A stretch of 64,000 nucleotides of DNA from Arthrobacter sp. H35-D1 (GCF_030063185.1 NZ_JASISP010000009.1:24770-88769), one strand, 5' to 3'. Positions 17,222-26,687 are shown, numbered from the stretch's first letter. Numbers and translations: made by a program. The notes: generated by a model from the sequence alone, not told the origin.

Positions 17222-17629
17222 TTACTCGGCCTCGGTGCTCTCGGCAGCCTCGTCCGAGTCGGCCTTCTTGGCCTTCTTGGTGATGGCTTCCTTGACAACG
17301 ATGTTCTTGGCCTCGGGAGCAACGAATGCTTCCTTGGGGGCCTTGGTCTTCAAGGTGCCTTCGGCGCCCTTGATGCCCTTGAACTTCTGCCAGTCACCGG
17401 TGATCTTCAGGAGCTTGGCCACGGGCTCGGACGGCTGTGCGCCAACTCCAAGCCAGTACTGTGCGCGGTCGCTCTTGACCTCGATGAATGAAGGCTGCTC
17501 GGTCGGGTGGTACTTGCCGATCTCTTCGATGGCACGGCCGTCACGCTTTGAGTGTGAGTCCATGACGACGATGCGGTAGTACGGTGCGCGCATTTTACCA
17601 AAGCGCTTAAGGCGAATCTTTACGGCCAC
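17222..17629 (-). CDS. rpsP: 30S ribosomal protein S16
   Basis: A 135-residue bS16. [20 protein letters not shown] and the following [12 protein letters not shown] are diagnostic. The C-terminal 50 residues are an Ala/Lys/Glu-rich extension typical of actinobacterial S16. The start is GTG with AGGAG eleven bases upstream. It heads the rpsP-KH unit, which ends at the terminator at 16877-16914. Confidence 0.95.
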   Translation of the reverse strand: MAVKIRLKRFGKMRAPYYRIVVMDSHSKRDGRAIEEIGKYHPTEQPSFIEVKSDRAQYWLGVGAQPSEPVAKLLKITGDWQKFKGIKGAEGTLKTKAPKEAFVAPEAKNIVVKEAITKKAKKADSDEAAESTEAE

Positions 17630-17965
17630 TTTTGTGGTTACTCCTGGTTCGAAAAAGGGGCGAACTCCGTTTCACGCTCCCGTGGGGCGGGCCGATCTGC
17701 GGACTTCTAAGGACAGGATCATCACACGGAGAGAGGGGCCATGCGGATCGAGTACCTGTCCATTATGCCAGATGATCCACGATGCTCGGTACCTGTGACA
17801 CGCCGGGCCCGAGTGATGCGCTGGATCCGCTGCTCGAAAGCGCAGTAGTCGGCAATGTTTAAGCGCGACACCCACAACTACTGCCCGTTCGATTTGTGCG
17901 AGTTTCACTTCGGGGCGGGGCGGAGACTCGAGGGGCGACTGGGCGGAGAGCGTGAAAGCCCGGTG
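17630..17965. other. Intergenic region upstream of rpsP
   Basis: No gene is supported. The stretch should contain the rpsP promoter and the 3' end of the next minus-strand gene. No strong hairpin with a T-tract was seen. Confidence 0.45.
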
Positions 17966-18418
17966 CTACTCCGCGGAGTAGAAGAACAGGCTCATTTTCG
18001 CGTTCTCCTCGGCAGCCTTCACCGCGGCGACCGACATTGCGGCCAGGGCGCGCACCAACGGCTCCGTCACTTCCGGGGTGGATTCCATTTCCTCCGCTGC
18101 AGCCCATTCGGCGGCCAGCTCGGAGACTTCTTCCTGGTCCTCGAGCCCTTCCAGCTCGGCGAACACTTCAAGGAGCGCGTCCGGCACGGCAAACAGGGTG
18201 TCCAGTTCAATGTCGACAAGGCTCAACTCGGCTGCGACGCCCGTTGCATGGACTTTATTGACGGCAAATTCACCCAGCACTTCAATCTCAAAGTCGCCTA
18301 GGCCCGGCGTGGGCAGCACGGGCACGTCGATGGCTGGCGGCTTTCCACTTTGGCGGGCCTTGGCCCGGGCAACGGCCTGGTGGTGGTCGGCGATGAAGAA
18401 CTCTGAGTAATTGGCCAC
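17966..18418 (-). CDS. Conserved-looking hypothetical acidic protein
   Basis: A 150-residue protein starting at GTG 18418, with GAAAGG about seven bases upstream. It begins ANYSEFFIADHHQAVARAKA and has a predicted strand-rich middle (FEIEVLGEFAVNKVH, ELSLVDIELDTLFAVP) and an acidic helical C-terminus. There is no signal peptide and no recognised family. A much longer frame extends upstream but is low in protein character and would overlap the GNAT gene. The codon pattern supports a real gene; the function is unknown. Confidence 0.65.
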   Translation of the reverse strand: MANYSEFFIADHHQAVARAKARQSGKPPAIDVPVLPTPGLGDFEIEVLGEFAVNKVHATGVAAELSLVDIELDTLFAVPDALLEVFAELEGLEDQEEVSELAAEWAAAEEMESTPEVTEPLVRALAAMSVAAVKAAEENAKMSLFFYSAE

Positions 18419-18593
18419 GCAGGCGCCTTTCAAGTGGGTGTTCCGGGCCGGTAGCTTCCCGGTCAGCCCCGCATCCTGGGAAGGGGACTGTACGTGATCA
18501 ACCCTAACGCGAATCCGGGCCTTCCATGGATCGCCACCGCGGATCACGGCCCCGGCCTCGACAACCCTCCGGGACCAACGCACGATCCTCCCA

Positions 18594-19145
18594 CTAAGCG
18601 TGGCGCGGGCGGCGAAAATGGTCCTCTCCCAAGGCAGCTTCCCCACCAAGGGTTGCCACCATGGCGATTCTGGGCCCCGCACCGTCCAGGCCCAGTTCCT
18701 GTTCCTGCCTTCGGATGGCAGCGAGCCCCGCTCCCCACTGCCCCGGCGCCAACGCGGTGAAACCGCAGGTGGCATAGAAGGGTGCGTTGAACGGGACGTC
18801 CTTGAAAGTTGTCAGCGTTATGGAACGGAAGCCGGCCTCCTGCGCCCACGCCTTGGCGGCCACGAGCAGTGCACGCCCGATCCCCTTCCGCGCATGATCG
18901 GCATGAACTGCCAATTGCGCAACGTGGGCTTGGCCGTCAACAATCTCCAGGCGCACAAATCCCACGGGCGGCCTTCCGGCGACCATGATGTGAAACGCCT
19001 CGGCAAATTCCCCCGCAGTTCCGGGAGCCGGAAAGCTGGCGGTCTCGATGGCCGGATCCAGCCCTGCAAAGGCGGCGTCGGCCTCCGCCTCAATGAAAGG
19101 CAGGAGCGCAAATTCACGCAGGGCTGCCGGGCGAATTTCAATCAT
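18594..19145 (-). CDS. GNAT family N-acetyltransferase
   Basis: A 183-residue acetyltransferase. The acetyl-CoA site is visible as VAQLAVHADHARKGIGRALLVAAK (motif A, Q/RxxGxG/A as RKGIGRA), followed by FRSITLTTFKDVPFNAPFYATCGF, the motif B region. Such enzymes transfer acetyl from acetyl-CoA to an amine; the substrate cannot be told. It is monocistronic in appearance, with gaps of more than 100 bases on both sides. Confidence 0.85.
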   Translation of the reverse strand: MIEIRPAALREFALLPFIEAEADAAFAGLDPAIETASFPAPGTAGEFAEAFHIMVAGRPPVGFVRLEIVDGQAHVAQLAVHADHARKGIGRALLVAAKAWAQEAGFRSITLTTFKDVPFNAPFYATCGFTALAPGQWGAGLAAIRRQEQELGLDGAGPRIAMVATLGGEAALGEDHFRRPRHA

Positions 19146-19254
19146 GGGAAAAGACTAGCCCCAGGCACTGACATTGACAGGGCACGCAGCGCCACACAGT
19201 TCCGCACAACACCTACATGGGAGCACGAGCTGCCAGCCCGGTCCGGCGCTTCAA

Positions 19255-19953
19255 CTACGCAGTGCGTGCGTCCGCGGCCCGGAGAATTTCTTCAATCAGT
19301 GCCGCACCGCCAGCAGTGTCCTGGGGCCGGTGCCCGCTGCGCTGGATGATGTGCCGGGCCCCGGTCGTACCCAGATACTGGGCCACTTCTTCATAGAGCG
19401 GTTCCCAGCCGCCGGTGATGACAGTGGTGGGCACGCCGGGCACGATGTGCAGCGGCGCCTGTGTGGAGGGCAATTGCAGCCGGGCACGAGCTGCCAGCCG
19501 CCTGACGGTCTCGGTGCCGGGCGTGGCGGCAATGGCCATCAGCGTGTTGAACTCGGAAAGGAACTCGTTGTCTGAAAGCTCCTTGGCATGGGCAAACAAC
19601 TCACCCAGCTGCACCGAATATGCGGCAGTGGCGGGCAGCTCCGCCGTCAGCGAAAGCAGCAGCGGCTCCAACAGGACCAAGGAGCGCACAAGATCCGGAC
19701 GCTGCACGGCCGCCATCATCGCAGCAATGGCGCCTTGGGCGTGGGCAACGACGTGCCCACCGTCTCCGAGCTCATCGATCACCAGGCGCGCATCTTTGCC
19801 AAAATCGGTCGCCGCGGGAGGCTCGACGGCGTTGAATCCGGTCCGCTTGATAAAGAGACAGTCGTAGTTCCCGGCCAGGAAGTGCTGGGCCGGCCACGCT
19901 GCTGCGCCATACCCGTCCATGCCGTGAACGAACACAATCCGCGTTTTACTCAT
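19255..19953 (-). CDS. Alpha/beta hydrolase-fold protein with Ser-to-Ala elbow
   Basis: A 232-residue alpha/beta-hydrolase fold protein. It has the N-terminal strand and oxyanion region RIVFVHGMDGYGAAAWPAQH, a nucleophile elbow, a cap region, and a C-terminal His in IIQRSGHRPQDT. The elbow reads VVAHAQGAIAAM: where catalytic members have G/A-H-S-x-G, the Ser is Ala (codon GCC at this place in the DNA). If the alignment is right, the protein is not a classical serine hydrolase and may be a binding or scaffold protein. The GNAT and ffh genes flank it without clear coupling. Confidence 0.78.
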   Translation of the reverse strand: MSKTRIVFVHGMDGYGAAAWPAQHFLAGNYDCLFIKRTGFNAVEPPAATDFGKDARLVIDELGDGGHVVAHAQGAIAAMMAAVQRPDLVRSLVLLEPLLLSLTAELPATAAYSVQLGELFAHAKELSDNEFLSEFNTLMAIAATPGTETVRRLAARARLQLPSTQAPLHIVPGVPTTVITGGWEPLYEEVAQYLGTTGARHIIQRSGHRPQDTAGGAALIEEILRAADARTA

Positions 19954-20121
19954 TGCTGCAGGTTACCGGACGCCACGGCAAGTGGCCGCACCCAGGCCGA
20001 TCCCGCGACGCGGACCTCCGGTGCCGGACCCGCAACGCAGAAACAGACGCACTACCGCCAAGTCGGTTGGATTCCGGCCTGGCTGCACTGCGTCCGTCTC
20101 GAATAAAGCTGATGGACAAGG

Positions 20122-21696
20122 TTACTTTCCGAGGAACTTGTCAAAGCCCTTGGGCAGGTTCAGGCTCGAGGGGTCAAAGTCCTCTGCGCCGGCACCAAAT
20201 GCAGCACCCGTGGGCAGCTGCTTCGGGGCGTTGGCCTTTTCCTGCGCAGCCTTCAATTCTGCGGCGGCCTTGGCTGGATTTCCGGACTTGGCTTTCTTCT
20301 TGGCACCCTGTTTGCCCTTGCGGGCACCGCTGAACCCGCCGGGGCCCGACATCCCCGGCATGCCGGGGATGCCCCCGCCCTGGGCCATCTTCTTCATCAT
20401 CTTCTGGGCCTGGCCAAAGCGTTCCAGCAGGCCGTTGACCTCGGAGACGTGGACGCCCGAGCCCTTGGCGATGCGGGCGCGGCGCGAGCCGTTGATGATC
20501 TTCGGCGCCAGCCGCTCATGCTTGGTCATGGAGCGGACAATGGCCTCGACGCGGTCAATTTCGCGCTCGTCGAAGTTCTCCAGCTGCTGGCGCATGTTGG
20601 CTGCACCGGGCATCATCATGAGCATCTTCTTCATGGAGCCCATTTTGCGGATCTGCTGCATCTGGGCGAGGAAATCGTCGAGGGTGAAGTCTTCCTGGTC
20701 GGCGAACTTCTGCGCCATCCGCTCGGCTTCGCCCTTGTCCCAGTTCTTTTCGGCCTGCTCGATGAGCGTGAGCACATCGCCCATGTCCAGGATGCGGCTG
20801 GCCATGCGGTCGGGGTGGAAGAGCTCAAAGTCGTCCAAAGACTCGCCCGTGGAGGCGAACATCACGGGCTTGCCGGTGACAGACGCGACGGAGAGTGCGG
20901 CACCACCGCGGGCATCGCCGTCGAGCTTGGTCAGGACCACACCGGTGAAGTTGACGCCCTCGTTGAACGCCTGGGCCGTGTTGACGGCGTCCTGGCCGAT
21001 CATGGCGTCGATGACGAACAGGACTTCGTCGGGGTTGACGGCGGCGCGGATGTCGGCAGCCTGCTTCATCAACTCCGCATCGATGCCGAGGCGGCCGGCG
21101 GTGTCCACAATGACCACGTCGTACAGCTTGGACTTGGCTTCGGCCAGACCGGCCATGGCCACGGCGACGGGATCACCGGTGGCGCTTTCAAATTCGCTAC
21201 TGACCCCGGGGTGCGGGGCAAAAACGGGGACGCCTGCGCGCTCACCGTTGACCTGAAGCTGCTTGACGGCGTTGGGTCGCTGCAGGTCGGCGGCCACCAG
21301 CAACGGGCTGTGGCCCTGGCCCTTGAGCCACTTGGACAACTTTCCAGCGAGGGTGGTCTTGCCCGCACCCTGCAGACCAGCCAGCATGATGACAGTGGGC
21401 GGATTCTTCGCCAAGTTGATGCGGCGGGTTTCCCCGCCCAGGATGGCAACGAGTTCCTCATTGACAATCTTGACGATCTGCTGGGCAGGATTCAGCGCCT
21501 CGTTGACCTCGGAGCCAAGCGCGCGTTCACGGACCTTGGAGGTGAACGCGCGCACCACGGGCACTGCGACGTCGGCGTCCAAGAGGGCGCGACGGATCTC
21601 ACGCACTGTGGCATCGACGTCGGCCTCGCTCAGCCGGCCCTTGCCACGAAGGTTCTTGAAGGTTGCTGTCAACCGATCAGATAGGGAGTTGAACAC
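20122..21696 (-). CDS. ffh: Signal recognition particle protein Ffh
   Basis: A 524-residue SRP54 GTPase that targets nascent membrane proteins with 4.5S RNA and FtsY. The N domain begins FNSLSDRLTATFKNLRGKG. The G domain has G1 GLQGAGKTT, VVIVDTAGRLG and TKLDGDARGG. The Met-rich M domain (GSMKKMLMMMPGAANMRQQ) and a Gly/Met/Lys-rich tail follow. The GTG at 21696 is the family's normal start; upstream in-frame sequence lacks family similarity. Its receptor ftsY is at 27907-29106. Confidence 0.95.
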   Translation of the reverse strand: MFNSLSDRLTATFKNLRGKGRLSEADVDATVREIRRALLDADVAVPVVRAFTSKVRERALGSEVNEALNPAQQIVKIVNEELVAILGGETRRINLAKNPPTVIMLAGLQGAGKTTLAGKLSKWLKGQGHSPLLVAADLQRPNAVKQLQVNGERAGVPVFAPHPGVSSEFESATGDPVAVAMAGLAEAKSKLYDVVIVDTAGRLGIDAELMKQAADIRAAVNPDEVLFVIDAMIGQDAVNTAQAFNEGVNFTGVVLTKLDGDARGGAALSVASVTGKPVMFASTGESLDDFELFHPDRMASRILDMGDVLTLIEQAEKNWDKGEAERMAQKFADQEDFTLDDFLAQMQQIRKMGSMKKMLMMMPGAANMRQQLENFDEREIDRVEAIVRSMTKHERLAPKIINGSRRARIAKGSGVHVSEVNGLLERFGQAQKMMKKMAQGGGIPGMPGMSGPGGFSGARKGKQGAKKKAKSGNPAKAAAELKAAQEKANAPKQLPTGAAFGAGAEDFDPSSLNLPKGFDKFLGK

Positions 21697-21955
21697 GCGG
21701 CGCGCACTTCTTTCGTCTGGGATTAACCAACGCCCGTACGGCCGGACCACTTGGCCTGGCCGTGCATGGCGCATGGCAATTTACATTAGTCAGGATGAGA
21801 CCGGCGGGATGGGGCCTGAGGCTCCGTCCCACTCCCTTTCCTGAGGGACTCAACTATCAAGGGTATCAACTGCCGCGCCATGGTGCGTGCAAAAGTCGGC
21901 CGGATCCGGGTGTCATTGCCACCCAATGCGCCAGACACCGTGCGATGCTGGGATC

Positions 21956-23440
21956 GTGACCACTCCCACAGCAGCACCCCATGCTTCCCCTTCCATCCAC
22001 GACGTCGCGTCCCCGGCCCTGGAGTCGGACTCAAGCAAGCGGGTGAAGACATTGGTGATTTTGGGGGCTTCCGGTGATCTCACCGGACGTCTCCTGTTGC
22101 CCGGGGTCGGCCGTTTGATTGCTTCCGGCAGGGCACCGGGGCTTTCGCTGGTCGGCGCCGGCAACGACGACTGGTCGCAGACGCAGTGGCAGGACCGGCT
22201 CCAGGACAGTTTTTCCGACGCCCTGGAACCCGGAGGCTTGTCGACGGATACGGGAATCAAGGACTTGAACGAGCTCCGGACCGGCAGCAGCTATCACCAG
22301 CTCGATGTCACGGCCAAGGGCGTGCTGGGAAAATTCCTCAAGGACATTCCGGGGCCCGTGGCCCTGTACTTCGCCCTGCCGCCGGCCATCAGCCAAAAGG
22401 CATGCGAGGCGCTGTCCCCGGATGACCTGCCGGAAGGCACCCGCCTGGTCATGGAAAAGCCGTTTGGCTCAAGCACGGAAACGGCGCGCGCGCTCAATGC
22501 CACCCTGGCCCAGTTGGTCCCCGAAGACCATATTCACCGGGTGGACCATTTCCTTGGCAAATCGACGGTCCTCAACATCATGGGGCTGCGCTTTGCCAAC
22601 AGGCTGCTGGAGCACTCCTGGAGCGGGGCGCACATTGAAAAAGTGGAGATCATTTTTGATGAGCCACTGACACTGGAGGACCGGGCCCGGTACTACGACC
22701 ATGCAGGGGCCGGACGGGACATGATTCAAAGCCACCTGTTGCAGATTATGGCCATCATGGCCATGGAACCGCCGGCAACCTTGGGGGAACAGGACGTCCG
22801 CACCAACATTGCCACCGTGCTGCGTGCCAGTTCGATTGGCCTCAACGGCAGCGATCTGGCCGACCATAGCCGTCGCGCCCGCTACACGGCAGGGACCATC
22901 GGGGAGCGCAAGGTCCCGAACTACCTCGACGAGCCCGGCGTTGATCCGGCCAATGACACCGAGACATTGGCCGAGGTTGAAGTGTATGTCAGCAATTGGC
23001 GTTGGGCAGGGGTGCCGTTCATCTTGCGCTCCGGCAAGGCGCTGGGCCGCTCTCGCAAGGAAGCCGTGGTGACCTTCAAACCAGTGCCGCACCTGCCCGT
23101 CGGCTTCAAGGGCGCAGACTCCCCCACCCGCCTGCACATTGGATTCGGCCCGGACACGCTGGTTCTGGACCTTGATGTCAACGGACCCGGCGACGTGTTC
23201 ACCCTTGACCGTGTCAATCTCCAAGCCGAGCTGGGCAGCGACCCGCTCCTGCCATACGGCGAAGTGCTCGAAGGCATCCTCCGCGCAGACCCGTTGCTGT
23301 CGGTCCGGGGCGACACGGCCGAGGAATGCTGGCGGATAGTGGAACCGGCCTTTGCCGCGTGGAAGGCGGGCACTGTCCCCATGGAAGAGTATGCGTCCGG
23401 CTCCGACGGCCCGGCGGATTGGACCACCAGCAACGACTGA
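21956..23440 (+). CDS. zwf: Glucose-6-phosphate dehydrogenase
   Basis: A 494-residue enzyme oxidising glucose 6-phosphate to 6-phosphogluconolactone with NAD(P)+. The nucleotide site is GASGDLTGRLLLPGV near the N-terminus. The substrate site is HRVDHFLGKSTVLN, a variant of the usual RIDHYLGKE. VEIIFDEPLTLEDRARYYD and VPFILRSGKALG support the C-terminal domain. The start is taken as the GTG at 21956, which gives a normal length; an earlier in-frame start adds a Cys-rich, unconvincing leader. Typical partners (opcA, tal, gnd) are absent nearby, so this may be a secondary Zwf. Confidence 0.9.
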   Translation: MTTPTAAPHASPSIHDVASPALESDSSKRVKTLVILGASGDLTGRLLLPGVGRLIASGRAPGLSLVGAGNDDWSQTQWQDRLQDSFSDALEPGGLSTDTGIKDLNELRTGSSYHQLDVTAKGVLGKFLKDIPGPVALYFALPPAISQKACEALSPDDLPEGTRLVMEKPFGSSTETARALNATLAQLVPEDHIHRVDHFLGKSTVLNIMGLRFANRLLEHSWSGAHIEKVEIIFDEPLTLEDRARYYDHAGAGRDMIQSHLLQIMAIMAMEPPATLGEQDVRTNIATVLRASSIGLNGSDLADHSRRARYTAGTIGERKVPNYLDEPGVDPANDTETLAEVEVYVSNWRWAGVPFILRSGKALGRSRKEAVVTFKPVPHLPVGFKGADSPTRLHIGFGPDTLVLDLDVNGPGDVFTLDRVNLQAELGSDPLLPYGEVLEGILRADPLLSVRGDTAEECWRIVEPAFAAWKAGTVPMEEYASGSDGPADWTTSND

Positions 23441-23480
23441 CGAACACTTTTCGCCGTGCGACTGAGCGGCTGTCTCCCCG

Positions 23481-23540
23481 CTCCGCCCCGTTCCTCCGGC
23501 TCGTTCCACTAACTCCGCCTCGTTCCTCCGGCTTGTTCCA
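23481..23540. repeat. Two 28-bp direct repeats after zwf
   Basis: A 28-mer beginning CTCCGCC and ending GTTCCA occurs at 23481-23508 and 23513-23540 with two C/T differences. It lies in the non-coding stretch following zwf. Confidence 0.75.
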
Positions 23541-23570
23541 TGAATATGCGTTGAACCGGCCGCCCATTCA

Positions 23571-23748
23571 GCGCATAACCATCTGCGACTTCAGCCATGC
23601 GCTGGATTGGGGGTCAAATGTTGCGCCACTTCGTCACTGGCGCAGGATTCAAATGTGAGTCCTGCGCATAACCATGCGGAACTTTGAACATGCGCAGGGT
23701 TCACGGGTTAGTCCTGCGCACAACTATGCGGGACTTTGAGCATGCGCA
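23571..23748. repeat. Three REP-like palindromic units
   Basis: Three imperfect copies of a 32-34 bp unit with inverted ends GCGCAT...ATGCGC (23571-23602), TGCGCAT...ATGCGCA (23663-23696) and TGCGCA...TGCGCA (23715-23748). The interiors are related (ACCATGCGGAACTTTGAAC in copy 2, ACTATGCGGGACTTTGAGC in copy 3). Copies 2 and 3 are also preceded by GTCCTGCGCA. Spacing is uneven. The 3' side abuts the DUF559-type gene. They resemble repetitive extragenic palindromes rather than CRISPR. Confidence 0.7.
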
Positions 23749-23783
23749 AAATTCCAGTACGGAACGGGCGCATAAACGCATGA

Positions 23784-24614
23784 CTACCCGGCCGCGATCT
23801 GGGCCAGTGCGTCCTTGACCCAGCGGAGCATGGTGCTCGGGTGGTAGAGGACCACTGCGGCCGGGATCCGCAGCTTCCATATCCCTTCAATCACCAGCAG
23901 ATTGTCCCGTCGCAAGTCCTCGGCCCACCCCGCGGGGGTGTTGTGATGCTGCTGGCCATCTGTTTCCACACCCAGGATTCCTTCCACTAGCAAATCAAGG
24001 TGCCCCACGCCCTTGATGGCAACCTGGCACTGCACGTTGTAGCCGGCCTGCAGCAGGTAATACCGGGCCACAGTTTCCGCAATTGACTGGGACTGGGGGT
24101 CGATCATCGCCACGATCGCCCGGCCCGCCGTGTCCTCCCGGCCCGAAAAGGCCTCGCGCAGTTCGTGAAACGTGCATTTCTTGAGTACCACTGCCGATTC
24201 CAGCACGGCCAGGGCTTCCACGTCGCTCCCACACTTAACACACTGGCGCAGAATGTCCATCAGGGTCTGCCCGCCGCTGACCCGGTGCACCACGCAACCG
24301 GGGATGGGGCGGCCGTGCGCGGCAGCCACATGGGGCTGTGGCATCGGGGTGAGAACCCAAAGTCCCAGCTGCGCAGCCTTTGTGAAGCACGTTCTTCGTG
24401 CTTGGTGCCGGGCAAGTTCAACATCCAAGGCATCCGCGTCCGGGAGGGCGTAGTACCCGCGGGAAATACACGCAACTGTTCCGGCGGCCAGCGCCTGTTT
24501 CAGATTCCATGGCGTGAATCCGTACCGCAACAGGTCCTTTTGCCGCGCCACCTTGCCCAGGGCATCGATGGTGGCCACCAACTGCTTTGTGCTTTTGCTC
24601 GGGGAGCTGGTCAT
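23784..24614 (-). CDS. AbiEi/DUF559-like protein (winged helix plus nuclease-like domain)
   Basis: A 276-residue protein with two recognisable parts. The N-terminal part (ARQKDLLRYGFTPWNLKQAL, ISRGYYALPDA) looks like the AbiEi-type antitoxin winged helix. The C-terminal part resembles DUF559/very-short-patch-repair endonuclease folds: VAIKGVGHLDLLVEGILGVETDG, with the acidic D...E residues, and LLVIEGIWKLRIP. Such genes are often annotated as type IV antitoxins, but no toxin partner is adjacent. The start at ATG 24614 is chosen because the upstream frame encodes only a His/Pro-rich low-complexity stretch. A paralogue-like gene is at 43542-44510. Confidence 0.72.
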   Translation of the reverse strand: MTSSPSKSTKQLVATIDALGKVARQKDLLRYGFTPWNLKQALAAGTVACISRGYYALPDADALDVELARHQARRTCFTKAAQLGLWVLTPMPQPHVAAAHGRPIPGCVVHRVSGGQTLMDILRQCVKCGSDVEALAVLESAVVLKKCTFHELREAFSGREDTAGRAIVAMIDPQSQSIAETVARYYLLQAGYNVQCQVAIKGVGHLDLLVEGILGVETDGQQHHNTPAGWAEDLRRDNLLVIEGIWKLRIPAAVVLYHPSTMLRWVKDALAQIAAG

Positions 24615-24875
24615 GGCATCCAGCGTGCCCGGCCCTTCATCCCGCCGGTAGTCCTCTGGACGAACTTGTGCACAAGTTCGGGTGTGGTCCGCCGTGTGGC
24701 GGAATTGACGGATCCGCAATGCTCCACTTTTCACATGGTTTGAAAGGACGGCAGACCACCCGGGAGAGATTGCTTCCGCCCCCGGGTGCCGGCGTCGGAC
24801 ATGTGGACCTGCGGGTGAGTGGATGTGCGGATGTGCGGGTGAGTGGACGTGTGGGCATGTGCCCGTGGACAACAT

Positions 24876-25214
24876 CTAGATGGCCGCGACCCCGCGTTCA
24901 CCGGTCCGGACGCGGACAGCCTCCAACACTTCAATCATCCAGGCCTTCCCGTCGCCGGCGGTTCCGGTGTTGGAGCTGGCGACGATGATATCCATGAGGT
25001 CCAGTGCCTGTTCATCGGAGGCGAGAACTTCGATGCGGATCTTGGCATGGAGGTCAACTGTGTACTCCGCACCACGATAAATTTCCGTATGGCCGCGCTG
25101 CCTGCCATAGCCGTGGGCGCTGCTGACCGTCAGCCCCTGGACGCCGAAGCCCTCCAAGGCCGTGCGGACATCGTCGAGTTGTTCCGGCCGAATGATTGCC
25201 GTGATGAGTTTCAT
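24876..25214 (-). CDS. glnK: PII nitrogen regulatory protein GlnK
   Basis: A 112-residue PII protein. The T-loop RQRGHTEIYRGAEY carries Tyr51, the usual adenylylation/uridylylation site, and TGTAGDGKAWM is the C-terminal PII signature. It senses 2-oxoglutarate and ATP/ADP and blocks AmtB by inserting the T-loop. Its ATG overlaps the amtB stop (ATGA), so the pair is one operon. A GlnR box lies upstream of amtB. The usual third gene glnD is not adjacent; a DUF559-like gene lies downstream instead. Confidence 0.95.
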   Translation of the reverse strand: MKLITAIIRPEQLDDVRTALEGFGVQGLTVSSAHGYGRQRGHTEIYRGAEYTVDLHAKIRIEVLASDEQALDLMDIIVASSNTGTAGDGKAWMIEVLEAVRVRTGERGVAAI

Positions 25215-26602
25215 GCGTTCACCTTTGCGTCTGCACTGGTTGTTTCTGCACTGCTTGTTTCCGTAGTGCGTGGTTCACGGCCCGTTGATGCCGACGGGAG
25301 CTTTTCCGTCAGCGGGTGGAAACTTCCAGAGCTGCGGCCACCCAGGTCGTAGGCGGACTCGGCGTGGATCGACACGTCGATGCCGGCCGCCTCGTGGGCT
25401 GTGGAGATGCGGAAGCCGATGGTCTTGTTGATGAGCCAACCAATGGAGTAGGCCAGTGTGAAAGAGTATCCGAAGACGGCAAACGCACCGATGGACTGCT
25501 TGCCGAGGAGCTCCAGACCGCCACCGTAGAAGAGTCCTTGGCCAGCGGCCGGCGACCCTGGATTGGCGGCAAGGCCAATAAACAATGTCCCCACGATGCC
25601 TCCCACCAGATGCACCCCGACCACGTCAAGGGAGTCGTCGATGCCCAGGCGGTACTTGAGTCCCACGGCCAATGCGCAGACAGCCCCGGCCAGGAGCCCC
25701 AGCACCATGGCCCACAGGGGGGTCAGGGCCGAGCACGCTGGTGTGATGGCGACGAGCCCGGCAACCGCGCCGGAGGCAGCCCCCAAGGAGGTGGCATGGC
25801 CGTCGCGAAGCTTCTCCACCAGCAGCCAGCCAAGAATGGCGGCACAGGGGGCGGCAAGGGTGTTGATCCAGACGTAGCCGGCGACGGCGTTGGCGCCCAG
25901 TGCAGAACCGGCGTTGAAGCCAAACCACCCAAACCACAACAAGCCGGCTCCGAGCATGACGAAGGGGAGGTTGTGCGGGCGGTGGCTTGGATCCTTGCCG
26001 AAGCCCTTGCGCTTGCCCAGGATCAGGGCCAAGGCAAGCGCTGCCGCACCTGCGTTGATGTGCACCGCCGTACCGCCGGCAAAGTCAATGACCCCGAGCC
26101 CTTGGCCAATCCAGCCGCCGGTGGGGTTCCCGGCGTCGTCCTTGGCAAAGGAGAAGACCCAGTGCGCCACGGGCAGGTACACCACGCTCACCCAAATGGT
26201 GGCGAAGAGCAGCCACGCACCGAATTTTGCCCTGTCGGCAATGGCGCCGGTGATCAGGGCCACCGTGATGATGGCAAAGACTGCCTGGAATCCGACGAAG
26301 GCGATTTCAGGGATGGAGCCCAGCAGCGGCACGCCTTCCCCGGTGTCAAGAACGCCCTGCAGGCCGAACTTCTCAAGGGGATTGCCCAGCAACCCACCGC
26401 CAAGGTCTGTGCCAAACGCGGCAGAGTAGCCAAAGAGAATCCAGATGACGCCCACAACGGCGATCGCGCCAAAGCTCATCATCATCATGTTCAGCACGCC
26501 CTTGGCCCGGGTCATGCCACCGTAAAAAAATGCCAGTCCGGGTGTCATCAGCAGCACCAAGGCTGCCGAAACGAGGACCCATGCCGTATCGCCAGAATTC
26601 AT
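25211..26602 (-). CDS. amtB: Ammonium transporter AmtB
   Basis: A 463-residue Amt/Rh channel with about eleven membrane helices. VIDFAGGTAVHINAGAAALAL contains the ammonium-binding Asp and the first pore His; VVGVHLVGGIVGTL contains the second. The N-terminus (TAWVLVSAALVLLMTPGLAF) is typical. A C-terminal cytoplasmic tail of about 60 residues, rich in Ser and Thr, follows the conserved GIDVSIHAESAYDL. The start at ATG 26602 is preferred over one five codons up because GAAAGG sits before it. It is the first gene of amtB-glnK, with a GlnR-type box 86-123 bases upstream. Confidence 0.95.
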   Translation of the reverse strand: MNSGDTAWVLVSAALVLLMTPGLAFFYGGMTRAKGVLNMMMMSFGAIAVVGVIWILFGYSAAFGTDLGGGLLGNPLEKFGLQGVLDTGEGVPLLGSIPEIAFVGFQAVFAIITVALITGAIADRAKFGAWLLFATIWVSVVYLPVAHWVFSFAKDDAGNPTGGWIGQGLGVIDFAGGTAVHINAGAAALALALILGKRKGFGKDPSHRPHNLPFVMLGAGLLWFGWFGFNAGSALGANAVAGYVWINTLAAPCAAILGWLLVEKLRDGHATSLGAASGAVAGLVAITPACSALTPLWAMVLGLLAGAVCALAVGLKYRLGIDDSLDVVGVHLVGGIVGTLFIGLAANPGSPAAGQGLFYGGGLELLGKQSIGAFAVFGYSFTLAYSIGWLINKTIGFRISTAHEAAGIDVSIHAESAYDLGGRSSGSFHPLTEKLPSASTGREPRTTETSSAETTSADAKVNA

Positions 26603-26687
26603 TGCGCGGCCTTTCATTGCAAAAGTTATTGCCTGCCACCTTGTCGGGGCTGTGCAATGTGGACTCTTACAATGCTGGTGTCGGCGT

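Noticed and set aside
17672-17908. 78-residue minus-strand gene upstream of rpsP
   Set aside because: No motif, poor composition, and it would occupy the expected rpsP promoter region.
23571-23748. Possible CRISPR array
   Set aside because: Only three diverged units with internal palindromes and unequal spacing (about 60 and 18 bases), no cas genes nearby. REP-like elements fit better.
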